In this document: piece after piece, positions 10,601 through 21,879 of the stretch
How the letters are laid out: each line of letters starts with the position of its first letter
Numbering within the stretch: the first letter of the stretch is position 1
Source of the DNA: Agaricus subrufescens
Lineage: Eukaryota > Basidiomycota > Agaricomycetes > Agaricales > Agaricaceae
Assembly: GCA_029945375.1 (NCBI GenBank)
Contig: CM057059.1
Coordinates: 4,185,452 to 4,249,451, forward strand
Direction of reading: 5' to 3'
Length of the DNA: 64,000 nt
The notes under the pieces: generated by a model
Told to the model about the DNA's origin: nothing
What the model saw: only the letters and a program-made list of their open reading frames with translations
Database searches by the model: none
Made by a program: the position numbers and the translations under genes

Positions 10601-13600
10601 GGCCCCGGCCCAGAAAAAGAGGCATGAGAAATGTTAGTAGGGTGAGGCGCCTGCAGAAAAAGAGGCAGGGCAAAGGGTAGTAGGGAGGGGCGCGGACGGG
10701 CCCCGGGCCCAGGAAAAGAGGCATTAGAAAGGTTAGTAGGCAGGGGCGCCCCCACAAAAAGAGGCAGGAGAAAGGATAGTAGGGCGGGGCTCCGCCGGGC
10801 CCCGGACACAGGAAAGGAGGCATGAGAAAGGTTACTAGGTAGGGGAGCCCCCAGAAAAAGAGGCAGGAGGAAGCACAGTAGGGAGGGGCGCCCAAGAGTG
10901 GAGTGAATGTTTGCTTGGGCTGCAACAGGAACAGTAGGAACTGCAACGGCACTTTCACATACAACAGGTAAAGTTGCAGTGATAGCTGAGATCCTCGCCA
11001 TTTCCGAAGTGAAATCAGCACCACCCGAGCCTTTATAATCCAAGGGAACCAGCTCGAGCAATGGTCTCAAAGGCTATGCTACCGATGAAAGCATACCAGC
11101 ATAGAAAAAGAGGCAGTAGGTAGGTTAGCAAGAGGGGTGCCGCCGGGCTGCGCGCATAGAGAAAGAGGTAGGAGAAAGGGTAGCAGGGAGGGGCGCCGCC
11201 GGGCCCAGAGTAGAAAAAGAGGCAGGAGAGAGGTTAGTAAGGAGAGGCGCCCCCAGAAAAAAGAAGGAGAAAGGTTAGTAGGGAGGGGCGCTCCCCAAAA
11301 CCAGGCAGGAGAAATTGTAGCAGGGAGGGGTCCTAGAGACAGCGGCAGGAGAGAGGTTAGTAGCGAGAGGCGCCTGCAGAAAAACAGGCAGGACAAAGGG
11401 TAGTAGGGAGGGGCGCCGCCGGGCCCGGGCCCAGGAAAAGAGGCATAAGAAAGGTTAGTAGGTAGGGGCGCCCCCAGAAAAAGAGGCAGGAGAAAGGGTA
11501 GTAGAGAGGGGCGCCCAAGGTCTCCGGGCCTAGTGAAAGAGGCATGAGAAAGGTTAGTAGGGAGGGCGCCCCCAGAAAAAGAGGCAGGAGAAAGCACAGT
11601 AGGGAGGGGCGCCCAATAGTGGAGTGAATGTTTGCTTGGGCTGCAACAGGAGCATTAGGAGCACTGCTTGGCTTTTTATATCCCTAACGGGTAAATTCGG
11701 TAATCATTGATTCTCCCTTCAAAAATAATCAGCACTTATTTGAGCTATTATACGCGGGGAACCCAGCTTGAGCAATGGGTTCACAATCTAGGCTACGTAG
11801 ATATCAGCGCCAGACACAGAGGCAGGAGATAGGTCAGTAAGGAGGAGCGCCACTGGGCTGCGCGTATAGAGAAAGAGGTAGGAGAAAGGGTAGCAGGGGG
11901 GGGCGCCGCCGGGCCCCGGACTAGGAAAAGAGGCAGGAGAGAGGTTAGTAGGGAGAGGCGCCCCCAGAAAAAAGATGAAGGAGAAAGACTAGTAGGGAGG
12001 GGCGCTCTAGGCCTAGAGAAAGTGGCAGGGGAAAGGTTAGTAGGGAGGGGCGCCCACAGAAAAAGATGCAGGAGAAAGGGTAGTCGGGAGGGGTGCCGCT
12101 GGCCCCGGGGCCTAGGAAAAGAATCCTGAGAAAGGTTGGTAGGGAGGGGCGCCCCAGGAAAAGAGGCAAAAGAAAGGGTAGCAGGGAGGGGCCCCGGGCC
12201 TAGAGAAAGAGGCAGGAGACAGGTCAGTAAGGAGGGGCGCCACCAGAAAAAGAGGCAGGAGAAAGCACAGTAAGGAGGGGCGCCCAAGAGTGGAGTGAAT
12301 GTTTGCTTGGGCTGCAACAGGAACAGTAGGAGCTGCAACAGCACTTTCACGTACAACAGGTAAAATTGCAGTGATAGCTGAGATCCTCTCCCTTTCCGAA
12401 GCGAAATCAGCACCACCCGAGCCTTTATAATCCAAAGGAACCAGCTTGAGCAATGGTTTCAAAAACTATGCTACCAATGAATTTGTATCAGCATAGAAAA
12501 AGAGCCAGGAGATAGGTCAGCAAGGAGGGGCCCCACGGGGCTGTATCTATCGAGGAAGAGGTAGGAGCAATGGTGGTACGGATGGACGCCGCCAGGCTGT
12601 GTATAGAGAAATAGGTAGGAGAAATGCTAGTAGGGAGGGGTGCCGCCGGGCTGCGCCTATAGAGAAGCAGGTAGGAGGAAGGGTAATAGGGTAGGGCCCC
12701 GCCGGGCCTGGGACTAGAAAAAGAGCAAGGAGAAATGTTAGTAGGGGGGGGCGCCCCGAAAAAGCGGCAGGAAAAGGGCCAGTATGGCAGGGCGCCCAAG
12801 GGGCTTCCTACACCTATAGAAACAGAGGCAGGAGAAAGTGTAGCAGGGGCGGAGCCGCCGGGGCCCGGGCCTAGAAAAAGAGGCAGGAGAAAAGGTAGCA
12901 GGGAGTGGCGCCGCCGGGACCCAGACCTAGAACAAGAGGCAGGAGAAAGGTTAGTAGGCAGGGGCGCCCCCAGAAAAAGAGGCAGGAGCAAGTCTAGTAG
13001 CGAGGGGTGCCCCAGGCCCTGGGCGTAGACAAAGAGGCAGGAGAAAGGTTAGTATGGAGGGGCGCCTCCAGAAAAAGAGGCAGGAGAAAGGGTAGTAGGG
13101 CGGGTCGCCCAGGGGCCCTGGGCCTAATAATCTGCCCACTCGCGGCAGGAAAAAGGTGAGTAGGGCGGGGCGCCACCGGGCTGCGCCTATAGAGAAAGAG
13201 GTCAGAAAAAGGTTAGTAGGGAGGGCCGTCGCCGGGTTGTGGCTATAGACACAGAGGCAGGAGATAGAACAGTAAGCAGGGGCGCCGCCGGGCTGCGCCT
13301 AGAGAGCAGAGGTAGGAGAAAGGGTAGCAGGGAGGGCCGCCGCCGGGACGCGGGCCTAGAAAAGAGGCAGGAGAAAGGTAAGTAAGGAGGGGCGCCCCCA
13401 GCAAAAGAGGCAAGAGAAAGGGTAGCAGGGACGGCCGCCGCCGGGACGCGGGCCTAGAAAAAGAGGCAGGTGAAAGGTTAGCAGGGAGGGGCGCCCCCAG
13501 AAAAAGCGGCAGGAGAAAGTGAGGGGCGTCGCCGGGCCCCGGGCCCAGAAAAAGAGGCATGAGAAATGTTAGTAGCGAGAGGCGCCTGCAGAAAAAGAGG

Positions 13601-16137
13601 CAGGGCAAAGTGTAGTAGGGAGGGGCGCGGAGGGGCCCCGGGCCCAGGAAAAGAGGCATTAGAAAGGTTAGTAGATAGGGGCGCCCCCAGAAAAAGACGC
13701 AGGAGGAAGCACAGTAGGGAGGGGCGCCCAAGAGTAGAGTGAATGTTTGTTTGGGCTGCAACAAGAACGGTAGGAGCTGCAACGGCACTTTCACGTACAA
13801 CAGGTAAAATTGCAGTGATAGCTGAGATCCTCTCCATTTCCGAAGCGAAATCAGCACCACCCGAGCCTTTACAATCCGAGGGAACCAGCTGGAGCAATGG
13901 TCTCAAAAGCTATGTTACCGATGAATCTATACAAGCATAGAGAAAGAGGCAGTAGATAGGTTAAAAAGAGGGGCACCGCCGGGCTGCGCGTATAGAGAAA
14001 GAGGTAGGAGAAAGGGTAGCAGGGAGGGGCGCCGCCGGGCCCCGGACTAGGAAAAGAGGCAGGAGAGAGGCTAGTAGGGAGAGGCGCCCCCAGAAAAAAG
14101 AAGAAGGAGAAAGACTAGTAGGGAGGGGCGCTCTAGGCCTAGAGAAAGAGGCAGGGGAAAGGTTAGTAGGGAGGGGCGCCCACAGAAAAAGATGCAGGAG
14201 AAAGGGTAGTCGGGAGGGTAGTCGGGAGGGGCGCCGCCGGCCCGGGGCCTAGGAAAAGAAGCCTGAGAAAGGTTAGTAGGGAGGGGCGCCCCAGGAAAAG
14301 AGGCAAAACAAAGGGTAGCAGGGAGGGGCCCCGGGCCTAGAGAAAGAGGCAGGAGACCGGTTAGTAGATAGGGGCGCCCCCAGAAAAAGAGGCAGGAGGA
14401 AGCACAGTAGGGAGGGGCGCCCAAGAGTGGAGTGAATGTTTGCTTGGGCTGCAACAGGAACAGTAGGAGCTGCAACGGCACTTTCACGTACAAGGGATAA
14501 AGCTGCAGAGATAGCTGAGATCCTCTCCCTTTCTCAAGCGAAATCAGTACCACCCGAGCCTTTATAAGCCACGGGAACCAGCTTGAGCAATGGGTTCATA
14601 ATCTATGCTACTGATGAATGTGTATCAGCATAGACACAGAGGCAGGAGATAGGTCAGTAAGGAGGAGCGCCGCCGGGCTGAGCGTATAGAGAAAGAGGTA
14701 GGAGAAAGGCTAGCAGGGAGGGGCGCCGCCGGGCCCAGGAGTAGAAAAAGAGGCAGGGGAGAGGTTAGTAGGGAGAGGCGCCCCCAGAAAAAAGAAGGAG
14801 AAAGGTTAGTAGGGAGGGGCGCCCCAGGCCTAGAGAAAGAGGCAGGGGAAAGGTTAGTAGGGAGGGGCGCCCACAGAAAAAGATGCAGGAGAAAGGGTAG
14901 TCGGGAGGGGCGCCGCTGGCCCCGGGGCCTAGGAAAAGAAGCCTGAGAAAGGTTAGTAGGGAGGGGCGCCCCAGGAAAGGAGGCAAAAGAAAGGGTAGCA
15001 GGGAGGGGCCCCGGGCCTAGAGAAAGAGGCAGGAGACCGGTTAGTAGATAGGGGCGCCACCAGAAAAAGAGGCAGGAGAAAGCACAGTAAGGAGGGGCGC
15101 CCAAGAGTGGAGTGAATGTTTGCTTGGGCTGCAACAGGAACAGTAGGAGCTGCAACGGCACTTTCACGTACAAGGGGTAAAGCTGCCGTGATAGCTGAGA
15201 TCCTCTCCCTTTCTGAAGCGAAATCAGCACCACCCAAGCCTTTATAATCCAGCTTGCGCAATGGTCTAAAAAACTAAGCTACCGATGAATCTATATCAGC
15301 ATAGCAAAAGAGGTCACCGGGCTGCGCGTATAGAGAAAGAGGTAGGAGAAATGGTAGTAGGGAGGGGCGCCGCCGGGCCCCGGGCCTAGGAAAAGAGACC
15401 TGAGAAAGGTTAGTAGGGAGGGGCGCCCCAAGAAAAAGTGGCAGGAGAAAGGGTAGCAGGGAGGTGCGCTGCCGGGACCCAGGCCTAGTGAAAGAGGTAT
15501 AAGAAAGGTTAGTAGGGAGGGGCGCCCCCAGAAAAAAGCCAGGAGAAAGGGCAGTAGGGAGGGGCGCCCAAGGGCTCTGGGCCTAGTGAAAGAGGCATTC
15601 AAGTGTGCTCTCGATCGGTGGGTTAGGTTAGCTCTGCGGGCACCTGCCTCTTTGGGAAGTGTTAGTAAGCGCAATCAATGATGAGTGATGCGCGAGTGAA
15701 CAGCCACCTCAAGGGATCCTCTGGCTTGAACGCCACTTTAGGAAATATTGGTAAGGGAATCAGCCGAATCTCTCCGCTCCTAGTGAAAGAGGCATGAGAA
15801 AGGTGGGTAGGGGGAGGCGCTCCCAGAAAAAGAGGCAGGAGAGAGGCTAGTAGGGAGGGGCGCCCCCAGAAAAAGAGGCAGGATAAAGGATAGTAGGGCG
15901 GGGCGTCGCCGGGCTCCGGCCCCAGGAAATGAGGCATGAGAAAGGTTGTGGGGAAAGCAAACCCCAGAATTTTTTTGCAGGAGAAAGCACAGTAGGACGG
16001 GGCGCCCGATGGTCGAGTGAATGTTTGCTTGGGATACAACAGGAACGGTAGGAGCTGCAATGGTACTTTCACGTACAACAGGTAAGGTTGCAGTGATAGC
16101 TGAGATCCTCTCCCTTTCCGAAGTGGAAATCAGTTGA
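7685..16137 (+). repeat. Twelve copies of the ~205-bp spacer block inside satellite 1
   Basis: Each block starts near GAGTGGAGTGAATGTTTGC and ends near GAATCTATATCAGCATAG. The internal ATG lies at about 7696, 8219, 8852, 9332, 9828, 10907, 11628 (rearranged after ~70 bp), 12299, 13743, 14436, 15116 and 16021 (truncated by the junction with satellite 2). From that ATG most copies keep a frame beginning MFAWAATGTVGAATALS and reaching SAPPEPL. Three copies (7696, 8219, 13743) have CAA instead of TAA and read on to about 65 aa ending TDES(I)xA. Whether the frame is translated is unknown. Confidence 0.85.
15600..15780 (+). other. Non-repeat interruption of satellite 1
   Basis: About 180 bp (AAGTGTGCTCTCGATCGGTG through AATCTCTCCGCTCC) does not match the satellite unit or spacer. 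Normal units resume at about 15780. It could be a small insertion or a remnant of the sequence into which the array expanded. No coding potential or terminal repeats are evident. Confidence 0.5.
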
Positions 16138-19100
16138 TTTGTGGCCACGATGGAAAAAAATCATATTTTTGTGCCACGAGTAGACAAATGGTGACTTGCG
16201 GGCACCATGGAAAAAAACAATATTTTGTGCCGTGAGTGGAGAGGTGCTGACTTGCGGACAACGATGTATGCGCCGCGAGTCAAAAGCTGCTGACTCGCTG
16301 GCACTGCGGAAAAAAATAATATTTTGCGCCGCGAGTCGAGAGGTGCTGACTTGCGGACACTTTGGAACCAAATATTATTTTGTGCCGCGAGTCAAAGGGT
16401 GTTGACTCGTGGCCAGCTTTGAAAAAACAATATATGTGTATGTGCCACGAGTCAAAAGCTGCTGACTCACGGCTGCCGTGGAAAAAAATAATATTTTGTG
16501 CCGCGAGTCGAGAGGTGCTGACTCGCGGACACTTTGGAACCAAATAATATTTTGTGCCTCAAGTCGAGAGGCTTGACTTCATGAGACACTTTGGAACCAA
16601 ATAATATTTTGTACTCAAGTCGAAGGTGCTGACTCGCGGACAAGAATATATGTACCCTTGAAGTCAAAAGGTGCTGACTCGCGGCTGCTGTGGAAAAAAA
16701 TAATATTTTGTGCCCCGAGTCGACAGGTGCTGACTTGCGGACACTTTGGAACCAAACATTATTTTGTGCTGCGAGTCGACAGGTGCTGACTCGCGGACAA
16801 GAATATATGTGCCGCGAGTCAAAAGCTGCTGACTCGCGGCTGCCGTGGAAAAAAATAATATTTTGTGCCGCGAGTCGAGAGGTGCTGACTCGTGGACAAG
16901 AATATATGAGCCACGAGTCAAAAGCTGCTGACTCGCGGCTGCCGTGGAAAAAAATAATATTTTGTGCCGCGAGTCGAGAGGTGCTGACTCGCGGACAAGA
17001 ATATATGCAGCGAGTCAAAGCTGCTGACTCGCGGCTGCCGTGGAAAAAATAATATTTTGTACCGCGAGTCGGCAGTGCTGACTTGTGGACACTGGAACCA
17101 AATAATATTTTGTGCATAGTGAGCAGGTGCTGACTTCGCGGCTGCCGTGAAAAAATAATATTTTGTGCCGCGAGTCGACAGGTGCTGACTCGCGGACAAG
17201 AATATATGTGCCGCGAGTCAAAAGCTGCTGACTCGCGGCTGCTGTGGAAAAAAATAATATTTCGTGCCGCAAGTCAAGAGGTGCTGACTTGTGGACACTT
17301 TGGAACCAAATATTATTTTGTGCCGCAAGTCGAGAGGTGCTGACTTGCGGACACTTTGGAACCAAATAATATTTTGTGCCGCGAGTCGAGAGGTGCTGAC
17401 TCGCGGACAAGAATATATGTTACCCATGAGTCAAAAGCTGCTGACTCGCGACGCCTTCAGAGAAAAAAATAATGACTCGTGCATAAGTCAGAGGTGCTGA
17501 CTTGTGGACCCTTTGGAACAAATATTATTTTGTGCCGCGAGTCGAGAGGTGCTGACTCGCGGACAAGAATATATGTGCCGCGAGTCAAAAGCTGCTGACT
17601 CGCGGCTGCCGTGGAAAAAAATAATGTTTTGTGCCGCGAGTCGACAGGTGCTGACTTGTGGACACTTTGGAACCAAATAATATTTTGTGCCGCGAGTCGA
17701 CAGGTGCTGACTCGCGGCTGCCGTGGAAAAAAATAATATTTTGTGCCGCGAGTCGACAGGTGCTGACTTGCGGACACTTTGGAACCAAACATTATTTTGT
17801 GCCGCGAGTCGACAGGTGCTGACTCGCGGACAAGAATATATGTGCCGCGAGTCAAAAGCTGCTGACTCGCGGCTGCCGTGGAAAAAAATAATATTTTGTG
17901 CCGCGAGTCGACAGGTGCTGACTTGTGGACACTTTGGAACCAAATATTATTTTGTGCCACGAGTCGAGAGGTGCTGACTCGCGGACAAGAATATATGTGC
18001 CGCGAGTCAAAAGCTGCTGACTCGCGGCCGCCTTGAAAAAAATAATATTTTGTGCCGCGAGTGAAGAGGTGCTGACTTGTGGACACTTTGGAACCAAATA
18101 TTATTTTGTGCCACGAGTCGAGAGGTGCTGACTCGCGGACAAGAATATATGTGCCGCGAGTCAAAAGCTGCTGAATCGCGGCTGCTGTGGAAAAAAATAA
18201 TATTTTGTGCCGCGAGTCGAGAGGTGCTGACTTGCGGACACTTTGGAACCAAACATTATTTTGTGCTGCGAGTCGACAGGTGCTGACTCGCGGACAAGAA
18301 ATATGTGCCGCAGTCAAAAGCTGCTGACTCGTGGCTGCTGTGGAAAAAAATAATATTTTGTGCCTCAAGTCGAGAGGTGCTGACTCGCGGACAAGAATAT
18401 ATGTGCCGCGAGTCAAAAGCTGCTGACTCGCGGCTGCTGTGGAAAAAAATAATATTTTGTGCCGCGAGTCGACAGGTGCTGACTTGCGGACACTTTGGAA
18501 CCAAACATTATTTTGTGCCGCGAGTCGACAGGTGCTGACTCGCGGACAAGAATATATGTGCCGCGAGTCAAAAGCTGCTGACTCGCGGCTGCCTTGGAAA
18601 AAAATAATATTTTGTGCCTCGAGTCGAGAGGTGCTGACTTGTGGACACTTTGGAACCAAATATTATTTTGTGCCGTGAGTCAAAGGGTGTCGACTCGTGG
18701 CCAGCTTTGAAAAACAATATATGTATATGTGCCACGAGTCGAAAGCTGCTGACTCGCGGCTGCGGTGGAAAAAAATCACATTTTGTCCAGCAAGTCGACA
18801 AATGGTGACTCGCGGCCACCATGGAAGAAAACAATATTTTGTGCTGCAAGTCGAGAGGTGCTGACTCGCGGACAAGAATATATGTGCCGCGAGTCAAAAG
18901 CTGCTGACTCGCAGCCGCCGTGGAAAAAAATAATATTTTGTGCCGCGAGTCGACAGGTGCTGACTCGCGGACACTTTGCAACTAAATATTATTTTGTGCT
19001 GTGAGTCAAAAGGTGTCGACTCGCGGCCAGCCTTGAAAATTTTAATATTTTCCCCTGCAAGTCACAATATCTCAACTCGTGGCCAGCCTTCAAAAAATAT

Positions 19101-20660
19101 ATATATTTTGTGCGGCGAGTTGTAAGCTGCTGACTCCTGGCCACCATGTCACAGAATATTATTGTATCCCGCGAGTCAAAACGTCTTGAGGCGCGGTTAC
19201 CATTGCAACAAAATAATATTTGTGCCATGAGTCCAAAGGTGTTGACTCACGGCAGCTGTGAAAAAAAATAAAATTTGTGTCACGAGTCTAAAAGTGTAGA
19301 CTCGTGGCCACCCTTGAAAAAAATAATATTTATCCCCCACAAGTGGCAATAATTAATGTGTCAACTCGTAGCCAATCATCACAAAGATAACATGGTTACT
19401 ATGATAACCCCTTAACCCCTTAACCAACTTGTGGTTTAAAGCAATTTTTTTTCGGGGGGGAATGTGGTGTACTATTATTGTGTAAAATGAATGATGTAAA
19501 AATGGATTATAAAATGGTATTCTAAGGGGTAATGTATATATATATGTGCACTTGTTTTAAGTGGATCGTATTGTGGTAAATGCTAAAAACAACAATTGTG
19601 CTGCAGACTTGAGGCAGCCATGAAAAAAAAATGAGAATTGTGCCGCAAGTCAAAAGGTGTTGACTTGCAGCTGGCCTTGAAAAAAAAGAATTTGTGCCAA
19701 GAGTGGAAAACTGCTGACTCACAGCAACTGGACATTTTGTCCCGTGAGTTGAAAAGTCTGGGCTCACTGCCACCATTGAAACAAAATAATGTTTGTGTGG
19801 CGAGTCAAAAGGTGTTGACTTGCGGCCAGCCTTGAAAAAGCAATATATGTGCTGCGAGTCGAAAGCTGTGGACTCGCGGTCATAGCGGACAAAAATCATA
19901 TTGTGTCCTGCGATTCAAAAGCTGCTGACTCGCGGCCACCATTGAAAGAAAATAATATTTGTGCTGCAAGTAAAAAGGTGTTGTGTTGAGTCGTGGCCCC
20001 TGTGAAAAAAAATTTTTGTGCCGCGAGTCAAAAGGAGTCGACTTGCGGCGCCTATGAAAAAAACTAATAATGTTTGTGTTGCGAGTCACAAAGTGTTGAC
20101 TCGTGGCCAGCCTTGAAAAAAACCATATATGTGCCGCGAGTCGAAAGCTGTTGACTTGCGGCCACCGTGGAAAAAAAATCATACTTTGTCTAGCGAGTCA
20201 AAACCTGCTGACTCGCAGCTACTGTTGGACAAAATATTATTTTGTCCCGCGAGTCAAAACGTGTCGACTTGCGGCTGCTGTGAAAAAAACTAATATTATT
20301 TGTGTCGCAAGTCACACAGTGTCAACTCGCGGCCACTGTCAAAAGAAAATAATGTTTGTCCCGCAAGTCAAAAGGTGTTGACTCACAGCCCTTGTAAAAA
20401 AATAAATATTTTGTGCCTCGGGTCAAAAGGTGTCGACTCGCGGCCAGCCTTGAAAAAACCAATATATGTGCCAGGAGTGGAAAGCTGTTGACTTGTGGCC
20501 ACCGTGGAAAAAAAATCATACTTTGTCTCGCAAGTCAAAACCTGCTGACTCGTGGCTACTGTTGAACAAAATATTATTTATTTTGTCCCGCAAGTCAAAA
20601 CGTATTGACTTGCGGCCACCATTGAAACAAAATATTATTTGTGCTGCAAGTCAAAACGTC
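16138..20660 (+). repeat. Satellite 2: hairpin-forming ~50-bp units, ~99-bp dimer
   Basis: The array repeats an A/T block (GGAAAAAAATAATATTTTGTG or GGACAAGAATATATGTG) followed by CCGCGAGTC, a ~10-nt variable loop such as GAGAGGTGCT, and GACTCGCGG. Each unit therefore carries a 9-11-bp inverted repeat able to form a hairpin or cruciform. Two loop classes (AAAAGCTGCT and GAGAGGTGCT/GACAGGTGCT) alternate to give a dimer of about 99 bp. Units from 16200 to 19000 are well conserved; from 19000 to 20660 they are diverged. The 400-codon minus frame at 17457-18659 and similar ones are artefacts. A degenerate relic of the unit occurs at 23390-23540. Confidence 0.9.
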
Positions 20661-20770
20661 TTCTGGCCCCTCTCACATTAATCTCTTCTTACTTCATATC
20701 CTCACCACCATAATCCATCAAAGAGAATTTATTAGCCACAACTAACTACCACATGCCAACCCCCCACCCA

Positions 20771-21456
20771 TCACCCCTCCATACCCACTTCTTCCTCCCT
20801 AGCTTCTGCCCTCTCCCTCTTCAACCTCTTGAGCACCCCCACTGCCAGCCTCACATCCTTCACCCTCAGCAGCTTCCTACATAGGATAGTGCAGCAGAGA
20901 TGATTGCTCATCTGAAACACTTCATCCAGATACTCAGCACACCCCTGAATCAGGGCTGTCCAGGCTAGCTGCTCTATTGCCTGTTATACTTAATCAGTAA
21001 CTAATCGCCCGCAACATACTCACAACTTACCATGGGACACAGGTCGGGACATATCTCCATGATGATGTCCAGGATCATGGCCATGATCCCTCTAGTCATC
21101 TCATAGTCCATGATGGTGGGTATTCTCACCGTCTGTCCCTAATACATGGTCAGTAAATAATACCATCACTTTTATACATGCATTAACACTTACATCTATT
21201 GCTCTTTCCACCATGACAATGATGTTTCCATTCTGCAAAATAACAATTATTCAGTAATTTTGCCAACCGGAATGAAGGAATCAATACTCACAGCGTCAAG
21301 AGGATGATATTGAGGAGCCTCCTCCACAACCTCCACAGCCTCCTCCACCACCTCCTCAGCCTCCTCCACTATCACCTCCTCGACGCTCAGCGGTCCCTCA
21401 GCTATAGCCAGAGCCTCGGTCATCCCAATGAGAGCTATATCCTCTTGTTTCTGCAT
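20771..21456 (-). CDS. Histone H3-fold-like protein A, acidic N-terminus
   Basis: Four exons (21456-21292, 21232-21194, 21138-21031, 20980-20771) splice in frame with GT-AG introns to 173 aa. Residues 1-55 are acidic (repeated VEEA/VVEE). Residues 69-173 resemble the H3 histone fold: helix 1 MTRGIMAMILDIIMEIC, helix 2 LIQGCAEYLDEVFQMSNHLC, loop 2 plus helix 3 RVKDVRLAVGVLKRL. The comparable H3 segments are ALQEA.EAYLV.LFEDTNLC and KDIQLARR. The basic H3 tail and most DNA-contacting arginines are absent. It is homologous to the gene at 25757-26623 over the fold, the short exon before it and the 5' leader. I infer a chromatin or histone-pairing role; another histone-fold family (TAF, CENP or NF-Y type) is possible. 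The start is the ATG placed like that of the paralogue. Confidence 0.6.
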
Positions 21457-21462
21457 ATCGTT

Positions 21463-21483
21463 GTGGTGGTGTAGAACGATAAT
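21463..21483 (-). promoter_or_regulatory. 5' leader segment shared by the two histone-fold-like genes
   Basis: Just upstream of the start of gene A the leader reads ATCGTTCTACACCACCACAAC. Gene B has ATCATTCTACAACACCACCAC at about 26647-26667, also just before its start codon. Further upstream both have TTTAGTAATCA. Conservation of non-coding leader sequence supports common descent of the two genes and the choice of start codons. Confidence 0.5.
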
Positions 21484-21810
21484 TTGTTCACCGCCAGTCC
21501 ACCTTAAATATCTCTTGCACCCAGTGATTACTAAACACTTTACTAAACACTCACATACCCGACTCATCCAATAGCCATTCTCGGCGGCACAAAGATATCC
21601 GCCGAACAAAGATATGTGATCGCTTACTGAACCTTACCAAATAGCTTTCCATCCTCTCAGTCCTTGCTTTCTTATAAATGATGTCCCTAATTTTCCACCG
21701 CGCCTGGACCACAAATTAACAGTCTAATTTCTATTCTGAAGTCCCTTCTTTTAGTGAGAAATGTGCATGTTTTAGCATTCTGATATTCCAATGTTATATC
21801 TTTGTAGGAA

Positions 21811-21845
21811 TGACATGATTTTTTGTGTACGTCAAACCTAGACCC
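21811..21845 (-). promoter_or_regulatory. TGACGT-type upstream element of gene A
   Basis: TGACATGATTTTTTGTGTACGTCAAACC lies about 370 bp upstream of the gene A start. The matching element upstream of gene B is at 26746-26773. The core, read on the gene strand, is TTTGACGTA, like a CRE/ATF bZIP site. The same motif is amplified in the 102-bp tandem repeat at 22660-23068. Function is inferred from conservation and motif only. Confidence 0.45.
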
Positions 21846-21879
21846 CAAGAAGCTAGAATCGTAGATCCAGGCATCAAGC

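Larger units (their letters stand above)
6630..16137 (+). repeat. Satellite 1: ~45-bp purine-rich units in a higher-order array
   Basis: Some 9.5 kb is built from a ~40-50-bp unit: a GAAAAAGAGGCAGGAGAAAG core, then GTTAGTAGGGAGGGGCGCC and a C-rich link leading to the next AGAAAAAGAGG. The + strand is strongly G+A rich and nearly every unit has GGCGCC. Units alternate between a CCCC-linked type and a type linked by CCGCCGGGCCCCGGGCCTAG. Blocks of units are separated by a conserved ~205-bp spacer. Interval lengths between spacers are roughly 523, 633, 480, 496, 1079, 721, 671, 1444, 693, 680 and 905 bp, so the higher-order period is irregular. Long minus-strand frames with repeated PSLLTFLLPLFLGPGP strings are read-throughs of the repeat, not genes. 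Confidence 0.9.

Noticed and set aside
10000..11070. Long minus-strand frame (356 codons) and many similar ones between 6 and 16 kb with PSLLTFLLPLFLGPGP repeats
   Set aside because: They are translations of satellite 1; the same strings appear in two frames at once and break wherever unit length changes.
17457..18659. 400-codon minus-strand frame rich in ESAPVDSRHKILFF repeats
   Set aside because: It follows the hairpin satellite unit; unit lengths happen to keep the frame. No composition or start supports a gene.
16138..20660. Possible CRISPR array (regular palindromic repeats with variable loops)
   Set aside because: Units are contiguous, loops are few recurring classes rather than unique spacers, and the genome is eukaryotic.
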